From NCBI GenBank assembly GCA_047345645.1, contig JBLEFH010000007.1: DNA of 64,000 bases. One strand, written 5' to 3'. The DNA is from JBLEFH01 sp047345645 (GTDB lineage: Bacteria; Pseudomonadota; Alphaproteobacteria; Rhodobacterales; Rhodobacteraceae). A model generated the notes under the pieces. That model was given only the letters and a program-made list of their open reading frames with translations. It was not told where the DNA came from and ran no database searches. This document shows positions 52,774 through 63,200 of this stretch, in pieces. A program made the position numbers and the translations under genes. Position 1 is the first letter of the stretch, and each line of letters starts with the position of its first letter.

Positions 52774-53766
52774 ATGACAGTCCATCTCACGGCGACGGGT
52801 CGCGCGCTGCCCCAAAGCCGGCAGGATCTCGACGCTTTGGCCGCGCGCTTCCCCCAGATCGGGCGCGAGGCTTTCGCCCGCTCCGGTGTTGAGACGCGCT
52901 ATTTTTGCGAGAATGAGGACCAGATTTCCCTTGCCGTCACCGCCGCCCGCGCCGCGATGGATGCCGCCGGGATCACCCCCCAAGACATCGACGTGCTGAT
53001 CAACGCCAGCGCCGTGCCGTATCAGACGCTCCCCAGCACCGCGCCGCTTTTGATGCGCGCGCTTGGCGTGCCGGACGGGAAGGGCTTCGGCTTCGATGTG
53101 AACGCGACCTGCCTTGGCTTTCTCGCCGGGATCGACGCCGCCGCGCGCTGGCTGGAGATCGGGGAGGGGCAAACCGCGCTCATCGTCGCCGCCGAACGCG
53201 CCTCCCGCGCCCTGCCATGGGAAACCGCGCCGGATGTGGCCGCGCTCTTTGGCGATGGCGCGGGTGCGGCGGTCGTTCAGCGCGAGGCCCGCCGCCCGCA
53301 TCTCACCCCCGTCGCCCGCCATTGGCAAAGCTTTCCCGCCGCATGGGAAGCCTGCCAGATCGCCGCCGGGGGCACCCGCCTCAGCGTCCATGATGACACC
53401 GCCGCCTTCCTGAAAGACGCCGTGTTCCAGATGGACGGCGAGGCCCTCTTCCGCGTCACCGCTCGCGCCTTTCGCGGGTTTCTGGAGACGCTTCTCACCC
53501 GCGCGGGCTGGCGTCTCGACGAGGTCGATCTGATCGTGCCGCATCAGGCCAGCCCCCATGCGCTCCGCCATATGGTGCGGATGCTGGAGATTTCCGAGGA
53601 TCGCATCGTCGATCTTGCCGCCGAGGTCGGCAACCAAATTGCCGCCTCGCTCCCCTTCACCCTCGATGTGGCGTGGCGCGAGGGCCGCATCCAGCCGGGC
53701 CAGAAACTGCTGATGCTCGGCACCGCCGCCGGGGTCAGCTTCGGCGGCATGGCGCTGACCTCATGA
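52774..53766 (+). CDS. 3-oxoacyl-ACP synthase III family protein
   Basis: A 330-residue FabH-like thiolase-fold condensing enzyme. The Cys-His-Asn triad is Cys113 (FDVNATCLGFLAG), His257 (VPHQASPHA) and Asn287 (VGNQIAASLP, where FabH usually has GNTSAAS). The altered Asn loop and an early Val-Glu-Thr-Arg-Tyr-Phe segment place it in the secondary-metabolism KSIII clade rather than primary FabH. It is the first of five overlapping genes, so a dedicated acyl-condensation step in a small biosynthetic pathway is likely. Confidence 0.9.
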   Translation: MTVHLTATGRALPQSRQDLDALAARFPQIGREAFARSGVETRYFCENEDQISLAVTAARAAMDAAGITPQDIDVLINASAVPYQTLPSTAPLLMRALGVPDGKGFGFDVNATCLGFLAGIDAAARWLEIGEGQTALIVAAERASRALPWETAPDVAALFGDGAGAAVVQREARRPHLTPVARHWQSFPAAWEACQIAAGGTRLSVHDDTAAFLKDAVFQMDGEALFRVTARAFRGFLETLLTRAGWRLDEVDLIVPHQASPHALRHMVRMLEISEDRIVDLAAEVGNQIAASLPFTLDVAWREGRIQPGQKLLMLGTAAGVSFGGMALTS

Positions 53767-54713
53767 CGGTCGTGGTCACAGGCGCGACCGGCCATCTCGG
53801 CGGTGCGGTGCTGCGGCGGTTGCGGGCGGAAGGGACGCCAGCGGTCGGCCTCGGGCGCGATCCTGCAAAACTTGAGGCGCTGCGTGAGGAAGGGTTCACA
53901 GTGCAGCCCTGCGATCTCAGCGCCGGTCTCCCCGAGACCCTTGAGGGCAGCGCCATCATCCACGCCGCCGCCCTCAGCGCGCCCTTCGGCCCATGGTCCG
54001 CCTTCGAGCGCGCGAATATCGCCGCCACTCGCGCGGTGATTGCTTGGGCCGAAGCGCGAACAGCGCGGCTCTTCCACATCTCCTCCCCCTCGGTCCATTT
54101 CGCGTTCTGCGACGATCTGGGCCGCCGCGAGGACACACCGCTCCCCGGCCGTTTCGCTAACCACTACGCCCGCAGCAAGGCCGAGGCGGAACGCCTGGTG
54201 CAAGCCAGCCGCGCCCCCGGCCTCATCCTCCGCCCACGCGGCATTTACGGGCCGAACGACACCAGTCTCTTGCCGCGCCTGCTCCGCGCCGCCCGCCGCG
54301 GCCCGCTCCCCCGCTTCCGGGGCGGCCGCGCCGCCATCGACCTGACCTATATCGACGATGCGGTGGACGCGGTCCTCGCCGCCCTGCGGGCCGAGCGGTC
54401 GGATCAGGCGATTATCAACGTCTCCGGCGGGGAGGTGCTGCCCGTCCGCGAGATCGCAGAAGCCGCCTGCGCGCGGGCGGGCGTGCCGGTTCGCTGGAGA
54501 AACATACCGTTTGGTATGTTGATGCTCGCGGCCCGCGCCATGGAGACCGGCGCGGCGCTTCTGCCCGGCCAGCCCGAACCGCCCGCGACCCGCTACAGCC
54601 TCGGCCTTTTCGCCTATCAGCAAAGCCTGAACCTCGACCGCGCGCGCGACTTTCTCGGTTGGACACCCTCGGTTCGCTTCGAAGAGGGCCTCGCCCGGAG
54701 CTTCGCGCCATGA
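53763..54713 (+). CDS. NAD-dependent epimerase/dehydratase family protein (extended SDR)
   Basis: A 316-residue extended SDR. TGATGHLGG is at residues 6-14, ALSAPFGPW follows, SSPSV supplies the Ser region, and Tyr/Lys lie in HYARSKAEAE. The RPRGIYGPNDTSLLPRL segment is typical of 3-beta-hydroxysteroid dehydrogenase/OleD-like reductases. It probably reduces the beta-keto product of the preceding KSIII. It overlaps both neighbours as ATGA. Confidence 0.9.
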   Translation: MTVVVTGATGHLGGAVLRRLRAEGTPAVGLGRDPAKLEALREEGFTVQPCDLSAGLPETLEGSAIIHAAALSAPFGPWSAFERANIAATRAVIAWAEARTARLFHISSPSVHFAFCDDLGRREDTPLPGRFANHYARSKAEAERLVQASRAPGLILRPRGIYGPNDTSLLPRLLRAARRGPLPRFRGGRAAIDLTYIDDAVDAVLAALRAERSDQAIINVSGGEVLPVREIAEAACARAGVPVRWRNIPFGMLMLAARAMETGAALLPGQPEPPATRYSLGLFAYQQSLNLDRARDFLGWTPSVRFEEGLARSFAP

Positions 54714-55525
54714 CCCCGGTTTTTGCGACAAGCGCGACGATGACGGTCAAGGCAAACCGCCTCCTGCGCGGGCAGGGCGGCACACTGCGCCTCCCGGTGC
54801 GCTATGCATTTTTCACCCATCCCGAATCCGGTCCCTGTCTGATCGACACCGGCTACAGCGCCGCCCTGTTTCGACCAGGAAACAGCTTTGCCACAAAGGC
54901 TTACGCGCGGCTCTTCAAGCCAACACTCACCCCTGAGGGCCAGATCGACGCGTTCCTCTCGCGGCAAAACCTGACGCCGGGCGCGATCAAGCGCGTCTTC
55001 CTCAGCCACCTCCACGCGGACCACATCTGCGGTCTGGACCAACTGCCCTCCGCGCAGATCATCGGACCGAAAAACACCTGCGACACACTCTCCACCAAAC
55101 CGCTGCTCGCGCGCGTGCACCACGGATTTTTCGCGGACCTGATGCCGACACACGCGCGGGAAACCATGCAAGATTTCTCGGACTTCCCCCGCCGCACCGC
55201 GCAGGGCCTTGAGGGCTACGATCTTTTCGGCGACGGCAGCTTGCTCGCCATCCCGCTCGGGGGCCACGCCCTCGGCCATCACAGCTTTCTCTTCACCGAA
55301 GCGCGCCTGCTATACGCCGTCGATGTGACATGGCTCCACGCGCTTCTCCCCGCAGACGCCAAAGTCCCATTCCCGGCCTGCCTGATTGCCGCCGACCGCG
55401 CGGCGGAGCGCCGCAGCCGGGAGATCGTCGCGCAGTTTCAAGCAGATGGCGGCAGCGTGGTTCTCTGCCACGACCCGGCGGGCACGCCATGGGACGATCC
55501 GATTAGCTTCGGAGCCGTCCCGTGA
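54710..55525 (+). CDS. Metallo-beta-lactamase-fold hydrolase
   Basis: A 271-residue MBL-fold protein. Metal ligands are in SHLHADH (His100, His102, Asp104, His105), a later His in GHALGHHS, Asp in YAVDVTWLH and His in LCHDPAGTPWD, so the binuclear site is complete. It resembles the lactonase/thioesterase-like branch. Candidate roles are release of a product from a thioester or opening of a lactone. The start overlaps the SDR stop (ATGA). Confidence 0.88.
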   Translation: MTPVFATSATMTVKANRLLRGQGGTLRLPVRYAFFTHPESGPCLIDTGYSAALFRPGNSFATKAYARLFKPTLTPEGQIDAFLSRQNLTPGAIKRVFLSHLHADHICGLDQLPSAQIIGPKNTCDTLSTKPLLARVHHGFFADLMPTHARETMQDFSDFPRRTAQGLEGYDLFGDGSLLAIPLGGHALGHHSFLFTEARLLYAVDVTWLHALLPADAKVPFPACLIAADRAAERRSREIVAQFQADGGSVVLCHDPAGTPWDDPISFGAVP

Positions 55526-56778
55526 CCGCCGCCCTGCACCTCTTGCGCGAAACCCTCCCGGCCTTCCTGCAAACCCGCTGGCGCACCCGCAGCGCGCTCT
55601 CTCGTGAGGCGTTTTTGCGTTGGCAGGACGCGCAGATCACCGAATGGCTGCGCCGCGATCTGCCGCGCGCGCCGTTTTACGCGGACCGCCACCCGGCGAC
55701 GCTGGCCGATCTGCCGATCATCGACAAAGCCGATGTGATGGGTGATTTCGCCGCCTTCAACACCGCAGGGTTGAGCGCCGACGCGGTATGGGAGCGGATC
55801 GACCGCAACATCGAAGGCCGGCTGATCGCGGGGGCCAGCACCGGGACGAGCGGGCAGCGCGGGCTGTTTCTGATCTCGCGGGTGGAGAGTTTCCGCTGGC
55901 TTGGCGTGCTGCTGGCCAAAGCGATCCCGGACCTCTTGCTGCGCCGTCACCGCATCGCGCTGATCCTCCCGCGCAACGCCCGGCTCTATGACGCTGCGAG
56001 CGCCGCCGGGCCGATCACCTTGCAGTTTTTCCCGACCGACCACGACCCGGCGGAGTGGCGTGCGGAATTGGAGCGCTTCGCGCCCAGCATCGTGATCGCA
56101 ACGCCACATATGCTGCGGTTGATGGCCGAGGCCGGGCACAGCATCGCACCGCAGCGGATCTTCGCCGCCGCCGAAACGCTGGACCCGCAAGACCGGGGGC
56201 TGATCGAGGCGCATTTCGGACCGCTGCGCCAGATTTACATGGCGACAGAAGGGCTTCTGGCGGTGAGCTGCGCCCATGGCACCCTGCATTTGTGCGAAGA
56301 CTCAACGCATTTTGAGCTCGAAGAGGCGGAGGGCGGGCTGGTCTCGCCGCTCATCACCGGGTTCCGGCGGCAGGTGCAGATCATGGCGCGCTATCGGATG
56401 AACGATCTCTTGCGTATGGCCGCGCCCTGTCCCTGCGGCTCGCCGCTGCGCGCAGTGGCGGAGGTGGTGGGGCGGCAGGACGATATTTTCCGGCTGGGGC
56501 CTTCCGGCGCGGTGCGGATCACGCCCGACACGCTGCGCGATGCGGTGCTGGCGGCGAGCCCGGCGGTCACGGATTTTCGCGTGATCCAAACCGGTGCGGC
56601 GCAGGTGGAACTGCGTTTGCCAGAGGCGGTGGAGGCGGGCGCGAAGGACGCTGTGGAGGCGGCGCTTCGGGCCGTTTTCAGCGCGCGCGGCGTGTCGCCT
56701 GAGATTAGCCGTCACACGCTCGACCCGCGCCCCAAGGGCGGCAAATTGCGCCGGGTGATGCGGCGGAGCGGCGCGTGA
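55522..56778 (+). CDS. F390-synthetase-like adenylate-forming enzyme
   Basis: A 418-residue ANL-superfamily protein of the phenylacetate-CoA-ligase/F390-synthetase-related branch. The phosphate-loop motif STGTSGQRG is at 106-114. The middle has AAETLDPQDR and ATEGLLAVSC, and the C-terminal hinge region MNDLLRMAAPCPCGSPLRAV contains a CxCG motif. The final Lys-bearing segment RPKGGKLRRV corresponds to the A10 lysine region. It would activate a carboxylate as an acyl-adenylate. It begins with GTG, overlapping the MBL gene stop (GTGA). Confidence 0.85.
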   Translation: MTAALHLLRETLPAFLQTRWRTRSALSREAFLRWQDAQITEWLRRDLPRAPFYADRHPATLADLPIIDKADVMGDFAAFNTAGLSADAVWERIDRNIEGRLIAGASTGTSGQRGLFLISRVESFRWLGVLLAKAIPDLLLRRHRIALILPRNARLYDAASAAGPITLQFFPTDHDPAEWRAELERFAPSIVIATPHMLRLMAEAGHSIAPQRIFAAAETLDPQDRGLIEAHFGPLRQIYMATEGLLAVSCAHGTLHLCEDSTHFELEEAEGGLVSPLITGFRRQVQIMARYRMNDLLRMAAPCPCGSPLRAVAEVVGRQDDIFRLGPSGAVRITPDTLRDAVLAASPAVTDFRVIQTGAAQVELRLPEAVEAGAKDAVEAALRAVFSARGVSPEISRHTLDPRPKGGKLRRVMRRSGA

Positions 56779-57869
56779 CAAGCTGGAATGATCCGGCACG
56801 GATTGCCGCTTTGGTGGAGGCGGTGAACGGCGCGGGCAGCACCACTTTGATCGGCAATCTCACGACCGAGATGCGGATGCAGAGTTTCGACGGGATCGCC
56901 TTCCCGGTCAGTCTCTCGACCCGGCAGAACCCCCTCAATTGCTATATCAGCGACCCGGTGGCCGCGCTCACCGATTACGCGCGGTTTGAGCTTCACGCGC
57001 TGCCAAACCGGGCGGCTCGGACGGGCGCGGGTGCACTGATCTCGCTGGTGCACCCGCTGGTGGCGGCGAGCGGGCTCGGCCATCAGGTGCAGGTGAATGA
57101 CTGGCTGGTCTCGACCAACCCGGTGCCGCCACTACGCGCCGCGACCGCCGCCGCGATCCGGGATGATCTGACGGCGTCGTATCCGGATCGCGCCGTGGTG
57201 ATGCGCTCGCTCAATGAGGGGCATGACGCGGCGAGTTTGGCGGCGCTGCGAGACGCCGGGTTCACCTTGATGCCGATGCGGCAGGTTTGGCTGACGGACC
57301 CGCAAGCCTGCGCTGAGACCCGCGATTTGCGGCGGGACTTGCGGGCACTGGAGCGGACGGGGTTTGCGGCGAAGGCAGGGGACGCGTTCACCGACGCGGA
57401 TTTTGCGCGTGCGGCGCGGCTCTACGGCCAGCTTTATCTGGAGAAATACACGCCGCTCAATCCGCAATACACGCCGCGATACATCAAGGCGATGCAGCGG
57501 GCGGGTGTGCTGACATTGACCGGATGGTATGACCCGGCGGGCGAGATGGTCGCGGTCGGCGGGCTCTTTCGCAACGGGCCGGTGCTGACGCAGCCGCTGC
57601 TTGGCTATGACCTTGCGCGCCCGGCCTCGGATGGGCTTTACCGGCTGGTCACGGCCCATGCGTTTCGCGCCGCCCGCGAGGCCAGATTGCAGCTCAACAG
57701 CAGCGCGGGCGCGGCGCGGTTCAAACGGCTGCGCGGCGCGCGGCCGGCGATTGAATACACGGCCATTTATGCGGCGCATTTGCCGCGCCGTCAGAGGCTG
57801 GCGATTGGCGCGATTGCCGAGATTTTGCGCAAGGTCGGAGTGCCGCTGATCCGCCGCTATCAGCTCTGA
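56775..57869 (+). CDS. GNAT-like acyl/aminoacyl-transferase
   Basis: A 364-residue protein that looks like a FemAB/GNAT-fold transferase in its C-terminal half (LYGQLYLEKYTPLNPQYTP, GWYDPAGEMVAVGGLF, LQLNSSAGAARFKRLRGA). The N-terminal part is less recognisable. The GTG start overlaps the preceding stop (GTGA). As the last gene of the overlapping set it may transfer the activated group made by the adenylate-forming enzyme; this is inference. Its 3' end overlaps the convergent ATP-grasp gene by 10 bases. Confidence 0.7.
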   Translation: MTSWNDPARIAALVEAVNGAGSTTLIGNLTTEMRMQSFDGIAFPVSLSTRQNPLNCYISDPVAALTDYARFELHALPNRAARTGAGALISLVHPLVAASGLGHQVQVNDWLVSTNPVPPLRAATAAAIRDDLTASYPDRAVVMRSLNEGHDAASLAALRDAGFTLMPMRQVWLTDPQACAETRDLRRDLRALERTGFAAKAGDAFTDADFARAARLYGQLYLEKYTPLNPQYTPRYIKAMQRAGVLTLTGWYDPAGEMVAVGGLFRNGPVLTQPLLGYDLARPASDGLYRLVTAHAFRAAREARLQLNSSAGAARFKRLRGARPAIEYTAIYAAHLPRRQRLAIGAIAEILRKVGVPLIRRYQL

Positions 57870-59005
57870 TCGGGGCGGTTCCAGGCGATGTCGGCGACGG
57901 AGGCGTCGGTCAGCGACTGGCGGCTCAGGAGCGCGCGGGTGGCGAATTGGGCGAAGACCTTGGTCGGGGTGAGCGGGGAAATCGGATCGCCGGGCCAGTC
58001 GAGCATGGGCTGGGCGCGGCGCAGGTCGCGTAGGAGCGGGCGGAGGGTGCCGTCCCGGACCGCGCGCGGCAGGCTGTAGAGGAGCGCTGCGCTGCGCATG
58101 ATTTGCGGGCGGTCGGTGGGGATCGCCGCGCCTTCGCCTTGAAGCGCGGCGGCGAAGGCTTTGGGATCGCGGAAGAAATGCAGACCGCTCGTCGCGCGCG
58201 GGTTGCATTCGAGGAACCAGAGTTTGCCCATTGGATCGCGGCGGAAGTCGAAGGCGAGGTGGCCTGTCCACTGCGTTTCCGCGGCGATTTGGCGGATCAT
58301 CTCTTGCGCATCGGGCGCGGCGGTCGGCTGGCAGCAGGTGGCCGCGCCGTGGCGGCCTGTGCGATAGTCGGGCCGGTAGATGACGGAGGCGGTGACCTTG
58401 CCGTCATGCGCCCAAGACCAGCTGCACAGATCGGTTCCGGGGATGAAGTCTTGCGCCAGCCATGGGGTTTCTGGCGTCGGGCGGATGCGGGCGAGGACGC
58501 GCAGGTCTGGCGCGACATGGACATGGCCGCCGAAGCGGGAGAGGGCGGGTTTCAGCACGATCTGCGAGAGGTCGCGGATCTGGTCGAAAGCTGCCTTTGA
58601 GGTGAGCAGACGCGTCTCCGGCGTCGGGAGGCCGAGGGTCGCCAGTGTTTGGTGAAAGTGGAATTTGTCGTGGAAGGCGAGAAGCTGGGGGAGGGGCGGT
58701 GCAAGCAGCTTGGCGGGCAAGTCGCGGCGCGCCCAGAGGGCGGCGAGGTGGAAGATTTCTTCGCAGGTGGGGAGGACCGTGTCGATGGCCTCGCGCGCAA
58801 GAAGCGCGGCAAGCGCGTCGCCATAGGCCTGCGCATCCGCATTGGGGCTGGGGAGCCGCGCAAACCCGGCGGCATAGCGGGAGGCGGCGGCGAGGGTGGC
58901 GGGCACGCTGTCGGCGACAAACACCGTCTCTCCCGCCGCGCCGAGAAGCCGGGTCAGATGCAGCGCCACGGGCGCCCGCGCACCGGTGATCAGGATTTTA
59001 GACAA
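57860..59005 (-). CDS. ATP-grasp domain protein (carbamoyl-phosphate-synthase/biotin-carboxylase-like fold)
   Basis: A 381-residue ATP-grasp ligase with a pre-ATP-grasp Rossmann-like start (KILITGARAPVALHLTRLL), TVLPTCEEIF, the ATP-binding QIVLKPALSRFGGHVH, WLAQDFIPGTDLCSWSW and the metal-site FLECNPRATSGLHFF. The grasp fold is complete. It probably joins a carboxylate to an amine or a carrier. It is convergent with, and overlaps, the acyltransferase gene, so it could belong to the same pathway under its own promoter. Confidence 0.85.
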   Translation of the reverse strand: MSKILITGARAPVALHLTRLLGAAGETVFVADSVPATLAAASRYAAGFARLPSPNADAQAYGDALAALLAREAIDTVLPTCEEIFHLAALWARRDLPAKLLAPPLPQLLAFHDKFHFHQTLATLGLPTPETRLLTSKAAFDQIRDLSQIVLKPALSRFGGHVHVAPDLRVLARIRPTPETPWLAQDFIPGTDLCSWSWAHDGKVTASVIYRPDYRTGRHGAATCCQPTAAPDAQEMIRQIAAETQWTGHLAFDFRRDPMGKLWFLECNPRATSGLHFFRDPKAFAAALQGEGAAIPTDRPQIMRSAALLYSLPRAVRDGTLRPLLRDLRRAQPMLDWPGDPISPLTPTKVFAQFATRALLSRQSLTDASVADIAWNRPDQS

Positions 59006-59094
59006 TTTGTCGATTTACCATTTTTTAACCGCATTTGACGGAGGTTTTTATCGTGTATGATGCGCAAAAGACCATATCTCAGGAGGAACCGCCC

Positions 59095-59775
59095 ATGTAT
59101 AGCCGCCAGGAACTGATCGATTATGCAGATATTTCCAGCTTTGCCTATGACGACACCGATGGGTTCGACTTCAGAAGCTATGACGAAATTCTTGAAGTCA
59201 CCGGAAATGGCTCGAACAGCTCTTTTTCCGGCATCTCTTATTACGATGAGACGGATAATGAACTCGTCATCGGCTTTGGCGGCACGGAAGGGTTTGGCGA
59301 TGCCATTGCCGATGTGCAGCTTCTCTTTGGCCCGCCCGCGCAGGCCGGGGAAGCGGTGTCCTTTGCGATCGACTCTTACTATGCGGCGGCCAGTATGGGG
59401 CTGGAAATTTCGGATATCACCTTCACCGGCCACTCGCTCGGCGGGTATCTGGCGCAATATGCGGAATCGGTGATCGATTTCGGCCCGATCTCCAGTGACG
59501 CGGTGGTGTTCAACAGCCCCGGCTACAACCTGAGCGGTGGCTCCGATGAGGTCACCTATATCTATTCGGAAGAGGATGACTGGGATTTCGTCTCCCGCTT
59601 CATCCATAATTTCGGCGACCGCCTGAGCGACGAGGTCTATTATGTTGAAGGGGAGGGCGAGTTTGATGGCTTCCTCAACGCGCATTATCTCGGCCCGCTC
59701 CGCGAGGCGCTCGCGGATGGCAACGACATCACGCAAGACAATGACGGCTGGAGCTTCTGGGATATTTTCGGCTGA
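59095..59775 (+). CDS. Class 3 lipase-like alpha/beta hydrolase, probable type I secretion cargo
   Basis: A 226-residue very acidic protein with nucleophile Ser114 in FTGHSLGGYLAQY, an oxyanion-side VIGFGGTEGFGDA segment, FNSPGYN and a likely catalytic His in LNAHYLG. No N-terminal signal is present, while the C terminus ends in acidic then aromatic residues (NDGWSFWDIFG), as in lipases exported by ABC/HlyD systems. AGGAGGA (59081-59087) fixes the ATG at 59095. It lies just upstream of a giant surface-protein gene. Confidence 0.8.
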   Translation: MYSRQELIDYADISSFAYDDTDGFDFRSYDEILEVTGNGSNSSFSGISYYDETDNELVIGFGGTEGFGDAIADVQLLFGPPAQAGEAVSFAIDSYYAAASMGLEISDITFTGHSLGGYLAQYAESVIDFGPISSDAVVFNSPGYNLSGGSDEVTYIYSEEDDWDFVSRFIHNFGDRLSDEVYYVEGEGEFDGFLNAHYLGPLREALADGNDITQDNDGWSFWDIFG

Positions 59776-60272
59776 TCACGCTGGCGCGGATGCGCCGGGC
59801 CGGCAAAGATGAAGGTAGCGACGATCTCTGTGGCTGCCTTTTTCATGCGCGGAGGCGCTCTCAAAATCTGAGCGCGAATCACTATCTGACAAGTATCAAT
59901 GTGCACCCGAAGCGCTTTGAGACGTTATAACATTTAAACGCATGTCAATTGATATTTTTGCATTCGCGAATCATCCTATTTTGAAACTTTTATAAAAATG
60001 CAAGCCTAACTATCGAGGAAAGCAGGAATTTTAATTAACCCTTTGTATACTTATTTCTTGACCCATTGAGCAACTTCTTGCCAAGGTCCCGGGGAACGTT
60101 GGGCCTTGGGTGGGGAATTCTCATGTTACACGAGAACACATAGCTGGACTGTCATTCTCGCGAACTCCCTGATCTGGAATCTGGAAAGATTTGGGTCGGA
60201 CCCAAAAAACACGTTTTGATAAAATTCTAGTCGAATTTTATTCGACTTTTACGCAAAGGTGGGACCGACATT
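59776..60272. other. AT-rich intergenic region with palindromes upstream of the giant SdrD-like gene
   Basis: There is no gene in these roughly 500 bases. A GGCGC/GCGCC hairpin (59783-59796) follows the lipase stop without a T-run. Closer to the next gene are two sharp inverted repeats: TTTGGGT/ACCCAAA (60190-60206) and AGTCGAA/TTCGACT (60229-60247), the latter ending 25 bases before the ATG. TTGACC near 60058 could serve as a -35. The region is much more AT-rich than its surroundings, which fits a long, regulated promoter. Confidence 0.55.
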
Positions 60273-63200
60273 ATGGGCCAGATCCATTCGAACTACACAA
60301 ATGATTATCTTGCAAAAATTCTGGATGCGACAGGTGAAGCCTGGTTCCGGAGCAATTTCGGCGCAGAAGCCTTTACGAAGCTGATCGCATGGCAGACCAG
60401 CACCGGCTATGTCAGCGACACGGACAGCGATGAGACCGAGATCATCCGTGCGCGCGCGATGGCCGACGAGACCGCGGATGCAGAGCCCACCGGGGCGATC
60501 ACCGGGCGCTTCTTTGTCGACAAGAACGGGAACAATCAGGACGATGATGGCGGCGCTGTGGTCGGTGCGACCGTTCAGCTCTGGAGCTACAATCACGACG
60601 ACAAGGAATGGCAGGTTATTCAGGAAGCCGTGACCGATGCAAACGGCGATTACATCTTTACGGGACTGCCCGATAATGAAGATTACCGGGTCCGCTTCAT
60701 CAACAATACCGGTCAGGACTTTGTAACGTCGGATGTTGGATCCACCGAGACCGATAGCGATATCAGTCAGGTGCTGCGTGACGATGGTCAGATTAATTAT
60801 GTGAAAGTCCGCAATGGCAGCACGACCGAGAACATTGATGCCGGGGTGAAAGACGGTGATATCGGCGCGATTTCGGGCCGCATTTTCGTCGATCAGAACG
60901 ATAACAATGTTGATGATGGTGATGGTGGGCTGGCCGGGCTGAAGATGCAGCTCTGGAAATATGACAATGGCTGGAAGGTCGTTCAGGAAACCACCACTGA
61001 CGCCGACGGCAATTACAGCTTTGACGGTCTGCCGGACCACGATGATTACCGTGTTCGCGTGATCAATGACACCGGGCGCGATCCGGTCCGCTCCAGTCAG
61101 GGCGGCGATGAACGATTTGACAGCGATATCGACCAGCGGGTCAGCAACGGTTGGCAGATCAACTATGTGAAGGTCGAAAACGGCGCGGAGACGCGCGATA
61201 TCGACATGGGCTTCAAATCCACCGCGATGAACGCCCTTGGCGCCGAATACGACGATCTCAAAGTCCGCGAGCTTGGTGAAGAGCTGATCGTTAATGGCGA
61301 TTTTGAAGGTCACCAGTACCGCAATTTGCCGTTCTATCGTTATGATGACGGCGGTGTCGAAGGCTGGAAGGCCGCAGGCTATGCGAGCCAGATTGAGGTT
61401 CAGACCATTGACATGAAGACAGGTCAGAAACTCAACAATTCGGTGGTTGAGCTTGACGTCAACGCCTGGGAACTTGGCGGCATCAAGCAAGTGGTCAATG
61501 TCACCGAAGCCGGGACCTATCAGATGTCCTTCGATTATGGCCTGCGCGATATTCGCGACAGTGCCTGGTATTCGGATTCCTATACCAACATGTTCGGGGT
61601 AAGGGTCGATGGAGAGCTTGTCCAACTCGTCGGTGCAGGCACGAAAAACGGTGAGCCGCTCCCGGACTTCATGAATCGGACCTTTGATCTGCAACTGAGC
61701 AAAGGGACGCACACCATCGAATTCATCGAAACGGGTTGGGCCGAGGGCACGCATTTTGCCGATGACGGGGCAGGGGCTCTGATCGACAATGTGTCACTGC
61801 GCAAGGTCGAGATGGTGCATGATACCGGTGTCGTGACCGGCACGCTCTATTATGACGGCGATCTTGATGGCCGTCAGGATGACAACGAGGGCGGCATCGG
61901 TGGCCGGATTGTCTATCTGCTCAAAGAGAACGGCACCTGTGTTTGGGTCGATGGCGAGCGTGTCTATACCGAGACCGATGCCAACGGCAATTACAGCTTC
62001 GAGGGCGTCGCGCCGGGCAAATACAAGATCGGCTTCACCGAGGCGACCGAGTATAGTGACAAGAACCGTTTGAAAGACACCAGCGACTCTATTGAGATCA
62101 AGGCGGGCAAGGAGCTCTCCGGGATCGATAACGGGTTTGAAGGCAAGATTATCGATAAAACCATCGAGATCTGCGAGAACGACACATTCGTCGAGGATTT
62201 CGACACGACCTGCGAGATCATCAGCGAGGACGTGTATTTCATGGTCGCCGAAGATCCGATCTGTGCCAATATCGGCCGCAATGCCAATGACACCCCGGAT
62301 AAGGATGGCGTCTGGAACAATGGCGGGCCGACCGCGTTCACCCATTATGTCTGGTTGAAAGAAGCGGTCGATTACGATGTCACCGTGACCGTGCGCCTGA
62401 CGACAGATCCGTCGGAAGTTGCGCCCAAAGATGGGCTCGACTACGCGCCCGACGGCTTTGCCTATCTGACCAATCAGAGCAACGAGAACGGCGCACCGCG
62501 CTACGAGACGATTGATGTGGTGATCAAAGCTGGCCAGGTTCGTTCGGAAGCCTTCTATGTCGGCACAGAGTCCGCACGTTTCAACTATGTGTTCGGCCTT
62601 GAGGTCGACAGCATCTATAACAACGATCTCGACGAAGAATGCTCGAAGGTGAAGCGGATCGTCACCACACCAATCGCGCTTGATCTGAACCGCGACGGCG
62701 AGATTGGCGTCACCGGCGAGACCTCCTCGGCGGATAAATCGGGCATCAAAACGCTTGGCGAAACCGTGCTCTTCGACATGGATGGCGACGGGAAGGCCGA
62801 GCGGATCGAGTGGTTCGACGGCTCCGGCGACGGCATCCTGATCGACACGCGCCCCGGCATTGCCAACCAGAAAATGACCGGCCTGCGCCTCTTCGGCGAT
62901 GAGGACGGCAAATATACCGACGGCTATGACAAGCTGCGCACGCTGTTCGACAAGGATGGCGACGGCATCATCAAGGGCGCGGAACTGAACGGGCTGAGCC
63001 TCTGGGTCGACAATGGCGATGCCAAGGTCGAGCGCGGCGAGATCGTCAGCCTGTCCTCCAAGGGCATCACCGAGATTTCCGGCAACGTCACCACTGAGCG
63101 CGATGCCGATGGCCGGGAACTCATCCGCTCCACCGTCCAGCAGGATTTCGAGGAGACCGGCGAAGTCACGTATCGTCTCGAAGGCCCTGATGCGGCGCTC

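Noticed and set aside
59934..59948. TTAA-N7-TCAA resembling a CtrA box
   Set aside because: One mismatch in a very AT-rich stretch more than 300 bases from the next start. A chance match is likely.
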